Below, in pieces: positions 5,582 to 5,625 of a stretch of DNA of 5,625 bases. A program made the translations under genes and the position numbers. Positions within the stretch are counted from its first letter, which is position 1. The number at the start of each line of letters is the position of its first letter. The notes under the pieces were generated by a model that was not told the DNA's origin, did not search any database, and saw only the letters and a program-made list of their open reading frames with translations. The DNA comes from an uncultured Eubacteriales bacterium. Its GTDB lineage: Bacteria; Bacillota; Clostridia; Oscillospirales; CAG-272. The stretch spans positions 1 to 5,625 of the forward strand of contig CASEEB010000157.1 in assembly GCA_949286815.1 (NCBI GenBank), written 5' to 3'.

Positions 5582-5625
5582 GGGCTACCGCAATTTTTGA
5601 AATATTTCCGAAATTGCGATAGCCC
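5582..5625. repeat. Large imperfect hairpin at the right edge of the window
   Basis: GGGCTACCGCAATTT (5582-5596) pairs with AAATTGCGATAGCCC (5611-5625): 15 positions with one mismatch and a 14-base loop. The window ends with the right arm, so the repeat may be longer. On the minus strand no T-run follows it. The rest of 5439-5625 holds no gene that I can support and no convincing promoter. A small GGTAAA/TTTACC repeat lies at 5503-5519. Confidence 0.7.

Overview
The window looks like a chromosomal segment of a low- to mid-GC Firmicute, probably a gut-type Clostridia/Oscillospiraceae relative. The evidence is strong AGGAGG-type ribosome sites, a consensus TTGACA-17-TATAAT promoter, a serine recombinase tail with a DUF4368-like end, and a NupOPQ/YufOPQ-type transporter operon. 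The genus is an inference. TGA is used as a stop inside the overlapping operon, so the standard bacterial code applies.

Layout. Bases 1-267 (+) are the C-terminal end of a large serine recombinase that enters from the left, probably the edge of an integrated mobile element. Facing it on the minus strand is a complete tRNA-Pro(GGG) at 375-450, with a perfect consensus promoter at 478-506 and a strong terminator that begins at its CCA end. Bases about 580-1535 (+) are a decayed insertion sequence. Its DDE (rve-type, IS481/IS3-like) transposase has an amber codon at 795-797 in place of an expected tryptophan and is cut off at its C-terminus. Its leader is a large imperfect hairpin. Bases 1550-1766 hold a minus-strand terminator and a dense cluster of small hairpins. 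That cluster may be the degraded right end of an IS200/IS605-type element, including a short tnpB-tail-like reading frame.

The right two thirds (1767-5438, minus strand) is a tightly coupled three-gene ABC transporter operon, transcribed right to left: a two-domain ATPase, permease 1 and permease 2. The genes overlap or nearly touch. Together they would form the cytoplasmic and membrane parts of a BMP-family importer for nucleosides or related purine compounds. The lipoprotein that normally captures the substrate is not in the window and is expected upstream, beyond base 5625. The ATPase leader (5439-5625) has a large hairpin and a weak terminator-like site.

I see no CRISPR array, no defence system and no clearly new gene system. 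The most interesting parts are the structured non-coding stretches and the layered remains of mobile elements around the tRNA.
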